Position numbers and translations under genes: made by a program
Shown: piece after piece, positions 22,486 through 28,496 of the stretch
Layout of the letters: each line of letters begins with the position of its first letter
Numbering within the stretch: position 1 is the first letter of the stretch
NCBI GenBank assembly: GCA_026395955.1
Contig: JAPLXR010000008.1
Location: forward strand, 69,179-101,229
Reading direction: 5' to 3'
Source of the DNA: Candidatus Nomurabacteria bacterium
GTDB lineage: Bacteria > Patescibacteriota > Minisyncoccia > Phycocordibacterales > UBA9973
DNA: 32,051 bases
Notes under the pieces: generated by a model
What the model was told of the DNA's origin: nothing
Databases searched by the model: none
What the model saw: only the letters and a program-made list of their open reading frames with translations

Positions 22486-22571
22486 GCTCTGGGGATAAAG
22501 ATTTGACGGGTTTTATCTTTTGGATACTTCCCTAGCCCGGCCAAGGTTCAACCTTGGCCGGGCTTTTTATC
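22486..22571 (+). ncRNA. Candidate structured small RNA (about 85 nt)
   Basis: A consensus promoter ends at 22481 and a perfect 13-bp GC-rich terminator stem (22534-22546 with 22552-22564, then TTTTT) follows only about 50 nt later. The transcript has no credible ORF. Its body can fold: TGGGGA near the 5' end pairs with TCCCTA before the terminator, enclosing a GATAAA...TTTATC (or AAAGAT...ATCTTT) hairpin with loop GATTTGACGGG. It could be a free small RNA or an attenuating leader of the AAA-CYTH gene, which starts 67 nt further on. No known family was recognised; the first 20 nt only loosely recall a tmRNA 5' end. Confidence 0.6.
22534..22571 (+). terminator. Strong intrinsic terminator of the candidate small RNA
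   Basis: AGCCCGGCCAAGG (22534-22546), loop TTCAA, CCTTGGCCGGGCT (22552-22564), then TTTTAT. It is the most GC-rich hairpin in the window. Confidence 0.92.
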
Positions 22572-22637
22572 AAAAATTGACCCAGCTACTGATATATGAT
22601 ACTTTGTAGTTAGATATAAACTTAATTCTTTAACAAA

Positions 22638-23777
22638 ATGAGCAATTTTAAAAAATTCTGCATTGACGGAGGTCCATGTTCTGGAAAAACAACACTACTA
22701 TCAATTTTAATTGAAAAAATGATAAAACTTGGGTTTATACCAGTAATGGTCCCCGAAGCTGCAACATTACTTATAACGAACGGAATTAATCCAAAAAACA
22801 GACAAATGATTCCTTTTCAAAAGGAAATTGTAGCTATGCAAATTAACAATGAAGACTTCTTCAAAAGAAATGCTTTAGAAATTGCAAAAAATCTACAATT
22901 ACCTCCAGTAATGTTTTGCGATAGAGGAATATTAACAGGTGCTGCGTATTTACCAGGTATTGGCGGAGATGGTTATTTTTATGAAAAAGTTTTAAAAGAT
23001 TTTGGATTAAAAATTGAAAAAGTTAGAGTTCGTTATGATGCAGTAATTCATATGGTAACTGCAGCTGATGGTGCTGAAGAATTTTATACTTTATCAAATA
23101 ACAATGCTAGAACTGAAACGGCAGAAGAAGCCAGAGCTTTAGACAAAAAAACTCAAGATGTTTGGGTTGGACATCCACATCTAAGAGTAATACCGAATGT
23201 AGATATACACGGTAATAAAATAACATTTGAACAAAAAATCAACAATGTTATTGCTGAAGTATTAAGTGTACTTGGCTACCCTATTCCACTAGAAATAGAA
23301 GAAAAATATGTTTTAAAAACATTCGACAAAAAAGTTCTTACTGATTTAGGAATAAAATGTGAAGGTATCAATATTGAACAAACATATTTAGTAAATGAAA
23401 ATCCTTTAATAACAGAAAGAGTGAGAAAAAGAACTTATCTAGGTTCAAGTTCTTATTTCCATACAGTAAAAATGGATTCACCTGAAAATGGAGGAAGAGT
23501 TGAAATAGATCATCCAATTTCTAAATCTGAATATTATGCTTTGCTCTTACGAAGAGACTTAACTAGACATACAATATACAAAGTACGCTATTGTTTTCTT
23601 TGGAAAAATCAGTACTTTGAAGTTGATGTGTTTAGCGGACATAACAAAGGGCTTGTTTTACTTGAAAGAGAAAAAACAAATGTGAATGAGTCAACGTTTT
23701 TACCTGACTTCCTTCAAATAGAGAAAGATGTAACAAATGATAAAAAATATAGCAATGCAATGCTTGCTCTAAACTAA
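22638..23777 (+). CDS. AAA (P-loop) NTPase fused to a CYTH triphosphate tunnel domain
   Basis: A 379-residue two-domain protein. Residues 1-215 are a P-loop NTPase/kinase-like domain with Walker A GGPCSGKTT at 11-19, VPEAATLL, and the Walker B-like PVMFCDRGIL. Residues 219-375 form a CYTH/triphosphate tunnel metalloenzyme domain starting with the diagnostic ExExK-type motif EIEEKYVLK, followed by ITERVRKR and later RYCFLWKNQYFEVDVF. CYTH proteins act on triphosphate or nucleotide substrates with divalent metal. In plants a uridine-kinase-like domain is fused to CYTH (TTM proteins), so a nucleotide- or polyphosphate-processing role is plausible, but the substrate is unknown. It lies downstream of the candidate small RNA and ends at a strong terminator. 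Confidence 0.88.
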   Translation: MSNFKKFCIDGGPCSGKTTLLSILIEKMIKLGFIPVMVPEAATLLITNGINPKNRQMIPFQKEIVAMQINNEDFFKRNALEIAKNLQLPPVMFCDRGILTGAAYLPGIGGDGYFYEKVLKDFGLKIEKVRVRYDAVIHMVTAADGAEEFYTLSNNNARTETAEEARALDKKTQDVWVGHPHLRVIPNVDIHGNKITFEQKINNVIAEVLSVLGYPIPLEIEEKYVLKTFDKKVLTDLGIKCEGINIEQTYLVNENPLITERVRKRTYLGSSSYFHTVKMDSPENGGRVEIDHPISKSEYYALLLRRDLTRHTIYKVRYCFLWKNQYFEVDVFSGHNKGLVLLEREKTNVNESTFLPDFLQIEKDVTNDKKYSNAMLALN

Positions 23778-23779
23778 CA

Positions 23780-23815
23780 AATCCCCGAAACTGTAATAGT
23801 TTCGGGGATTTTATT
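23780..23815. terminator. Bidirectional terminator between the AAA-CYTH gene and secA
   Basis: Perfect 13-bp stem AATCCCCGAAACT (23780-23792) and AGTTTCGGGGATT (23798-23810), followed by TTATTATTT. Confidence 0.9.
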
Positions 23816-23819
23816 ATTT

Positions 23820-26300
23820 CTATGCTCCGTGGCAATGTTTGTATTTTATTGTAGTACCGTCTTCTTTTATTTTTCCACAAGGACAAGGGTCATTACGGCC
23901 AACTTCACTAGAATCAGAAAAATCATTTTGTGGAGTTTTATTACCTACTAATACAACTTGAGGTTCTTCTGCTACAGTTGCTTGAACGTTTTGAACGTTC
24001 TCAACATTCATATTTTCAATCATAGAAAAAACTTGTTCTTTAAATGTAAATTCCATTTCGCGGAACATTTTCAAACCTTCTTTTTTATATTCAATAATAG
24101 GTTCACGCTGACCATAAGCACGGAGGTTCACAGAAGAACGTAAATAATCCATAGCTTCGATATGTTCCATCCATAAAGCATCTGTAGTATACAATGCAAT
24201 ACGACGTACTGTTTCATAAAAATTATCTTCGCCTACTTTTGAAAGTTTATTTTCAATTATTTTATCAGCACCTTCAACACCATCAGATATCTCTTTCAAA
24301 ATATTTTTAATTTCTTCTTTATCAGAGAAAAGCATCTTTTGGCGACGAGCATAGATAGTCTGACGTTGACGGTTCATAACATCATCATATTCGAGAGTAT
24401 TTTTACGAGAATCAAAATGGAAACCTTCTATCTTTGCTTGAGCATTTTCTAAAGTTTTAGAAATAAATTTATTTGCAATTGGTTGATCTTCAGGAATACC
24501 GAAACGTCCCATCATAGACTTGATCCTTTCCGCACCGAAAACACGCATTAGATCGTCTTCTAGTGATACGAAGAATTGTGTCGCACCTGGATCCCCCTGT
24601 CTACCAGAACGTCCACGAAGCTGGTTGTCTATTCTGCGTGCTTCATGGCGTTCAGTTCCGAGAACAAAAAGACCACCGACACTTTTTACTTTCTCATATT
24701 CTTCTTTTGTTGCAGGATTTCCTCCGAGTTTGATGTCGATACCACGACCAGCCATGTTTGTAGCAATAGTCACAGCACCTAGGCGTCCAGCTTGAGCAAT
24801 AATCTCTCCTTCTTTTTCATGATTTTTAGCATTAAGTATTGTGTGTTGAACTCCTTCTTGTTTTAAATACACAGAAAGTAACTCGTTTTTCTCAATAGAT
24901 ATAGTACCGATAAGTACAGGAGTACCTAAAGTATTTAATTCTTTTATTTTTCTGGCAATCGCTTGGAATTTTCCTTTTTCAGTTTGGAAAATAACATCTC
25001 CATGATCAATACGTGTCACAGGACGATGAGTAGGAATAACAATAACGTCTAAACCATATACTTTCAAAAATTCTTCGGATGAAGTTTCAGCTGTTCCTGT
25101 CATACCAGAAAGCTTTTTGTAAAATCTAAAATAGTTTTGGAAAGTAATAGAACCAGATGAACGAGTTTCTTTTTCAATCTTTACTCCTTCTTTCGCTTCG
25201 ATAGCTTGGTGTATGCCTTCACTCCAACGACGTCCTGGTTGTAATCTACCTGTAAATGGATCCACAATAATAACCTCACCTTCTTTGACTACATAGTCTT
25301 TATCTTTTTCAAAAATAGCCATAGCCTTTACTGCTGTTTCTAAATGGTGAACATATTTAATTCCCTTTTCTGTATAAATATTTGAAATACCGAGTAAGTC
25401 TTCAGCTTTTGTAATACCTTCATCTGTCAGAGAAATAGCTTTTAATTTTTCATCTACTTTAAAATCAGTATCTTTTTTCATTTTACGGGCAATTTCTGCA
25501 AATTGCATATAAAAATCCTCTGAATCACCTGATGGTGAAGAAATAATAAGCGGTGTACGAGATTCATCTATTAAAATAGAGTCAACTTCATCGACAACAG
25601 CATAAAAATGACCACGTTGAACGAGTTGATCTTTTGATGTAGCTAGATTGTCTCGCAAATAATCGAAACCATATTCGTTGTTTGTACCATAAGTAATATC
25701 TGCTTCATAAGCCTCTCGACGTGAACATGGTTTCAAAAAATCATAAATAATTTTAAATTGACCTACGACATCTCTTTCTTTGTCTTCTTCTTTGTGTGTA
25801 GGGTCGTATTTATAAGAAACATTTTGTGAATTCACAATTCCAACAGACAAACCTAAAAAATTATAAATTTGTCCAATAAGTACAGCATCACGACGAGCAA
25901 GGTAATCATTCACAGTAACGACATGCACACCCTTACCCATAAGTGCATTTAAATACACAGGCAAAGTAGCAACGTTTGTCTTTCCTTCTCCTGTTTTCAT
26001 TTCAGCAATCTTTCCAGAATGTAATACCAAACCTCCAATAAGCTGAACATCATAATGTCTTTCATTTAGACATCTCTTTGAAGCTTCACGAACGAGAGTA
26101 AAAGCTTCAGGTAAAATACTATCTAAAGTTTCTCCTTTATTTAGTCTATCTTTAAATTCAGCTGTTTTCTTTGGAAAATCCTCATCTTTCAAGTCTAAAA
26201 CAGTGCTCTCTAAAGCATTTATTTTCTTAACTATTTTGTCAGCATCTTTAATAAATGAAGAGCTTGCATTTCCAAACATATTTTTTAATCCGAATACCAT
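23820..26300 (-). CDS. secA: Preprotein translocase ATPase SecA
   Basis: Drives Sec-dependent export through SecYEG by ATP hydrolysis. The 826 residues include Walker A MKTGEGKTNVATLP near residue 105, the DEAD-like VVDEVDSILIDESRTPLI, TGTAETSSEEF, and the second motor domain with TNMAGRGIDIKLGG and GRSGRQGDPG. The C-terminal zinc-binding tail CPCGKIKEDGTTIKYKHCHG keeps the CxC...CH ligands. I chose ATG 26300, not 26327, because an extended -10 (TGCTAATAT, 26316-26308) lies within the upstream codons and ends 7 nt before 26300. The signal peptides of the secreted proteins in this window depend on this pathway. Confidence 0.97.
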   Translation of the reverse strand: MVFGLKNMFGNASSSFIKDADKIVKKINALESTVLDLKDEDFPKKTAEFKDRLNKGETLDSILPEAFTLVREASKRCLNERHYDVQLIGGLVLHSGKIAEMKTGEGKTNVATLPVYLNALMGKGVHVVTVNDYLARRDAVLIGQIYNFLGLSVGIVNSQNVSYKYDPTHKEEDKERDVVGQFKIIYDFLKPCSRREAYEADITYGTNNEYGFDYLRDNLATSKDQLVQRGHFYAVVDEVDSILIDESRTPLIISSPSGDSEDFYMQFAEIARKMKKDTDFKVDEKLKAISLTDEGITKAEDLLGISNIYTEKGIKYVHHLETAVKAMAIFEKDKDYVVKEGEVIIVDPFTGRLQPGRRWSEGIHQAIEAKEGVKIEKETRSSGSITFQNYFRFYKKLSGMTGTAETSSEEFLKVYGLDVIVIPTHRPVTRIDHGDVIFQTEKGKFQAIARKIKELNTLGTPVLIGTISIEKNELLSVYLKQEGVQHTILNAKNHEKEGEIIAQAGRLGAVTIATNMAGRGIDIKLGGNPATKEEYEKVKSVGGLFVLGTERHEARRIDNQLRGRSGRQGDPGATQFFVSLEDDLMRVFGAERIKSMMGRFGIPEDQPIANKFISKTLENAQAKIEGFHFDSRKNTLEYDDVMNRQRQTIYARRQKMLFSDKEEIKNILKEISDGVEGADKIIENKLSKVGEDNFYETVRRIALYTTDALWMEHIEAMDYLRSSVNLRAYGQREPIIEYKKEGLKMFREMEFTFKEQVFSMIENMNVENVQNVQATVAEEPQVVLVGNKTPQNDFSDSSEVGRNDPCPCGKIKEDGTTIKYKHCHGA

Positions 26301-26307
26301 GAGCTGT

Positions 26308-26316
26308 ATATTAGCA
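26308..26316 (-). promoter_or_regulatory. Extended -10 of secA, leaderless type
   Basis: TGCTAATAT on the minus strand, 7 nt upstream of ATG 26300; no clear -35. Confidence 0.7.
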
Positions 26317-26340
26317 TAAATTGACATTTTTTGCGAGTTA

Positions 26341-26378
26341 TATAAAAAAAATAAAAACCCCGATTACTCGGGGTTTTT
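26341..26378 (-). terminator. Terminator between the Lys/Ala peptide gene and secA
   Basis: AAAAACCCCGA (26353-26363) and TCGGGGTTTTT (26368-26378), followed on the minus strand by TATTTTTTTT. Confidence 0.9.
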
Positions 26379-26390
26379 ATAAAGAAGAGA

Positions 26391-26462
26391 CTAAGCTCTT
26401 TTCTTTGCAGTTTTCTTTGCTGCTTTCTTTGCTACTTTCTTTGCTTTCTTTTTTGCTGCCAT
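26391..26462 (-). CDS. Tiny Lys/Ala-rich histone H1-like peptide (23 aa)
   Basis: A 23-codon ORF, ATG 26462 to TAG 26391, with the composition MAAKKKAKKVAKKAA plus KKTAKKRA: eleven lysines and eight alanines, with KKxA/KKA repeats. This is the composition of the C-terminal tails of histone H1 and of bacterial H1-like proteins that bind DNA. It is closely followed by a strong intrinsic terminator, which supports expression as a separate unit. DNA or RNA binding is an inference from charge. No obvious promoter is visible close by. It is far shorter than typical H1-like proteins, so it could also be a remnant. Confidence 0.65.
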   Translation of the reverse strand: MAAKKKAKKVAKKAAKKTAKKRA

Positions 26463-26679
26463 AAAATTTTTATTGAAATTAAATTTTTAATTAGTTTTGC
26501 AATAAAACGACCTTAGAAAAAAATTTATAAAATATTTTTCTAAAAAATAATTATTGCAAAGAACTATATTAATTATCTCGCATAAAAAATATTAATACAA
26601 TACTTTTTTAACAAAACTGTGGATAACTTTTTAAAAAAAATATTTATAAAATTAAAAATTAAAAACAAAATAAATATTT

Positions 26680-26787
26680 AATAAAAACTTTTTTATTTTT
26701 TAGAGACTTGGGAGCGCGACGGCGCGAGCACGAGGAATTTTTCAGCAGAAAAATATCCGTACTCTAAAAATGAAAAAGTTTTTAATT
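26680..26787. repeat. Imperfect 26-nt inverted repeat enclosing a GC-rich structured core
   Basis: The outer arms (26680-26705 and 26762-26787) share AAAAACTTTTT and TTTTTAGAG in inverted orientation, with only a few mismatches or shifts. The 56-nt core (26706-26761) is sharply richer in GC than the surrounding DNA and holds CGCGACGGCGCG and a hairpin GGAATTTTTC...GAAAAATATCC. It has no plausible gene. It looks like a dispersed repeat, a miniature mobile element or an RNA domain. Confidence 0.65.
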
Positions 26788-26796
26788 ACAAACAAA

Positions 26797-26914
26797 AAAA
26801 TCGCCTTCATTTGAAGCGGGTCATGGCTAACCTCCAACATATGTGCCTATGTGAGTGCGATAACCCGCTACAGATAAAAACGATTCTGTATATAAATATA
26901 CGATATTTACTTGT
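26797..26914 (-). ncRNA. Candidate small RNA or leader (about 118 nt)
   Basis: On the minus strand an extended -10 TGCTATAAT (26929-26921) predicts a start near 26914. A small hairpin CTTCAAATGAAG with flanking CG pairs and ATTTTTTTG ends transcription near 26797. The middle can form GCGGGT...ACCCGC enclosing an ACATA...TATGT hairpin. The 3' ACCCGC arm overlaps the base of the terminator stem, so the two structures compete, as in attenuators. A mini-ORF (ATG plus four codons, peptide MTRFK) preceded by GGAGG lies in it. No known family was recognised. Confidence 0.5.
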
Positions 26915-26920
26915 ATTTAA

Positions 26921-26929
26921 ATTATAGCA
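26921..26929 (-). promoter_or_regulatory. Extended -10 for the candidate RNA at 26797-26914
   Basis: TGCTATAAT on the minus strand. The region upstream is the terminator of the UbiA-family gene; no good -35 is present. Confidence 0.6.
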
Positions 26930-26930
26930 T

Positions 26931-26966
26931 AAAAATAAAAAACCCATAGCAATATATACTATGGGC
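26931..26966 (-). terminator. Intrinsic terminator of the UbiA-family gene
   Basis: CCCATAG (26943-26949) and CTATGGG (26959-26965) form the stem. On the minus strand TTTTTTATTTTT follows. Confidence 0.85.
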
Positions 26967-26984
26967 CCTTTAAATAAGCTTATT

Positions 26985-27824
26985 TTAAAATTTACCAACA
27001 CATGGTAAACAAGATAAAGAAATAATAACTATAAAAATACCTATATCTAATGTTAATTTAGATACATCTTTGTCTCTGCCTGAATTCTTTGCAAAGAATA
27101 ACATGTAACCGGATGCAAAAAAACAAAAGATACCAACATAATAAAAAGTCATTATCAATAATTTTTCTGGAGGTAAAAATATTGCTATCAATCCTGCTGT
27201 AAAAATTAATATTCCAGCCAATTTTAAACCATTCTGATCTGTAATCCTTCTCTGAGTGAAAATTGTTTGCTTGTAATTAAGATCATTATTTCTATCTTCA
27301 TAATCTTTTATTACTTCCCTACCAAGAATTAATAAAAATACAATCAAAAAAAGCATTATTGAAATAGAATAATATTCTTCCATAGAAACAAATAATAATG
27401 GTGATGCACTTATAAGAGCGGTAATCATTGACGGTATGAATACTAATTTTCTTGAATATGAATAAAATACCCCAACAGAAATACAAATAATTAATAAAAC
27501 AAATTGCGGTATATTAATCACGGAATATTTGTAACAAATAACAATGACAAGTACAACAATTTCCCATAATAAATACAGTGCTCCTTGTAATTCTTTTGCA
27601 TGATTAAAAGCAAAATATTTACCTTTTCTTTTGTCGTTATCTCTGTCGTGATAGTCGTTTTGTATCATTGTAAGGCAAGCAATACAAAATACAATAAATA
27701 CTATGAACCAATTTGTTGTTTTATTTACCATAGCATAACCGACATGAACTAAAAGGCCTGCTGGTATAGTCATAGAAAGTCTGAGACTTTTAATAACTTC
27801 TTTAAAGATAGATTCTTTTTCCAT
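26985..27824 (-). CDS. UbiA-family prenyltransferase
   Basis: An integral membrane protein (279 aa, about eight or nine hydrophobic helices) with the two aspartate-rich motifs of UbiA prenyltransferases: NDYHDRDNDKRKGK near residue 56 (NDxxDxxxD) and GREVIKDYEDRNND near residue 168 (DxxxD). These bind the Mg-diphosphate of a prenyl donor. The family attaches prenyl chains to quinone rings, haem, or glycerol phosphates. The acceptor cannot be told. A quinone or lipid role would fit with the NDH-2-like protein in this window, but that is speculation. The C-terminus ends LSCLPCVGKF with two cysteines. It is monocistronic with its own terminator. Confidence 0.85.
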   Translation of the reverse strand: MEKESIFKEVIKSLRLSMTIPAGLLVHVGYAMVNKTTNWFIVFIVFCIACLTMIQNDYHDRDNDKRKGKYFAFNHAKELQGALYLLWEIVVLVIVICYKYSVINIPQFVLLIICISVGVFYSYSRKLVFIPSMITALISASPLLFVSMEEYYSISIMLFLIVFLLILGREVIKDYEDRNNDLNYKQTIFTQRRITDQNGLKLAGILIFTAGLIAIFLPPEKLLIMTFYYVGIFCFFASGYMLFFAKNSGRDKDVSKLTLDIGIFIVIISLSCLPCVGKF

Positions 27825-27891
27825 ATTTAATTTTATTTACAATGAATGAATTTTTCTTTAGATTAACACGAAAATATAGATTAAACAAGAA

Positions 27892-27925
27892 CCTCACCCC
27901 AGCCCTCTCCTTGTAAATGAGAGGG
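27892..27925. repeat. REP-like palindromic element
   Basis: CCTCACCCC followed by CCCTCTC (27903-27909) and GAGAGGG (27919-27925). This CCTCACCCnnnCCCTCTC...GAGAGGG pattern is reminiscent of dispersed REP-type intergenic repeats in other bacteria. Only one copy is visible here. Confidence 0.5.
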
Positions 27926-27937
27926 AGTTTCATAAAC

Positions 27938-27963
27938 AAAAAATCCCCTTGCGGGGACTTTTT
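27938..27963 (-). terminator. Terminator of the candidate RNA divergent from rnpB
   Basis: AAAAAATCCCC, TTGC loop, GGGGACTTTTT. Minus-strand transcription leaves TTTTTT after the stem. Confidence 0.85.
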
Positions 27964-28013
27964 GGGCACTTATGTTGTTCATTAATAATGTAAGGAAACA
28001 TCCTCACACTCAC
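27938..28013 (-). ncRNA. Candidate small RNA (about 76 nt) divergent from rnpB
   Basis: A full promoter (TTGCTT, 17 nt, TGCTATACT; 28048-28020) predicts a start near 28013, and an intrinsic terminator ends at 27938. The 5' part folds into GTGAGGA...TCCTTAC, then about 26 nt of open sequence, then the terminator hairpin. A 23-codon ORF beginning with the ATG in this hairpin is possible but reads past the terminator and has no ribosome-binding site. The next gene in this direction (UbiA family) starts more than 110 nt beyond the terminator. Confidence 0.55.
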
Positions 28014-28019
28014 AAATAC

Positions 28020-28048
28020 AGTATAGCATACCCTAAATAAAAAAGCAA
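28020..28048 (-). promoter_or_regulatory. Promoter of the candidate RNA divergent from rnpB
   Basis: On the minus strand -35 TTGCTT (28048-28043), 17-nt spacer, extended -10 TGCTATACT (28028-28020). Confidence 0.75.
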
Positions 28049-28059
28049 GTCTTTTACCA

Positions 28060-28088
28060 TTGCAATATATCTAAATGTATTGTATGAT
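28060..28088 (+). promoter_or_regulatory. Promoter of rnpB
   Basis: -35 TTGCAA (28060-28065), exact 17-nt spacer, -10 TATGAT (28083-28088). The P1 helix of RNase P RNA starts 6 nt further on, at 28095, so promoter and RNA 5' end agree. Confidence 0.8.
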
Positions 28089-28094
28089 ATATTT

Positions 28095-28386
28095 ACAGGT
28101 GTCAGACAGTTGCGCTCTACTTTTGTAGAGTGAGGAAAGTCCGAACACACAGTGATTCAATTCACAAATGTAGAGGGTAATTCCCTCCCGTAGCGATACA
28201 GAGTTGCGAACAGAAACGACCCGGTTAAGTCCGGCTGAAACGGCTAAATACTTACACGTGTGCAAGATCGTGCTTTGGCTTCGGCCATTGAGAATCGCTT
28301 GAGCCTCCGAGTAATTTGAGGCCTAGATAGATAACTGTCGATTTCCCTTTTAGGGATTGAACAAAATTCGGCTTATAGGCACCTGT
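28095..28386 (+). ncRNA. rnpB: RNase P RNA (bacterial type)
   Basis: The catalytic RNA that trims the 5' ends of pre-tRNAs. P1 is formed by ACAGGTG (28095-28101) with CACCTGT (28380-28386). The conserved core GAGGAAAGTCCGAACAC follows near 28130, GGGTAATTCCCTCCCG near 28175, ACAGAAACGACC near 28212, the GGCTGAAACGGCTAAA block near 28233, and the signature 3' core AACAAAATTCGGCTTATAGG near 28360. At 292 nt it is compact compared with the roughly 377 nt of E. coli. A terminator follows at once. Confidence 0.96.
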
Positions 28387-28397
28387 ATAAAAATGAG

Positions 28398-28430
28398 AGT
28401 CCCACCCCTTAAAAGGTGGGATTTTCTTTT
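28398..28430 (+). terminator. Intrinsic terminator of rnpB
   Basis: TCCCACC (28400-28406) and GGTGGGA (28415-28421) with an inner CCTTAAAAGG, then TTTTCTTTT. Confidence 0.9.
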
Positions 28431-28445
28431 ATATAAAATTGCAAT

Positions 28446-28480
28446 AAAAATCCCCGACACATTACTGCATCGGGGTTTTA
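28446..28480. terminator. Terminator downstream of the T9SS-tagged gene
   Basis: AATCCCCGA (28449-28457) and TCGGGGTT (28470-28477). The minus-strand T-rich flank serves the 28497-31541 gene. Confidence 0.8.
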
Positions 28481-28496
28481 AAATTATTATTTATTA

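Larger units (their letters stand above)
26463..26984. other. 522-bp gene-free region with structured elements
   Basis: Apart from the Lys/Ala peptide's upstream AT-rich stretch (26463-26679, in which I see no feature), this interval holds the GC-rich inverted-repeat island (26680-26787), a candidate small RNA on the minus strand (26914-26797) with its promoter, and the terminator of the UbiA-family gene. Confidence 0.7.

Noticed and set aside
22535-22563. tRNA T-arm-like sequence (GGTTCAA within a stem)
   Set aside because: The arms form a 13-bp perfect terminator stem with a T-run; stem and loop sizes do not fit a tRNA.
22490-22571. tmRNA (ssrA) 5' end suggested by GGGGATA and GATTTGACGGG
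   Set aside because: The resemblance covers only about 20 nt. A strong terminator ends the transcript after about 85 nt, there is no tag-coding segment, and no matching 3' acceptor arm is visible.
26301-26327. Upstream start (ATG 26327) for secA
   Set aside because: The interval contains the TGCTAATAT -10 box ending 7 nt before ATG 26300, and SecA homologues begin near the VFGLKNMFG segment.
26701-26766. Arg-rich short ORF through the GC-rich island
   Set aside because: It has no start codon or ribosome-binding site, and the open frame follows from the GC-rich hairpin sequence.
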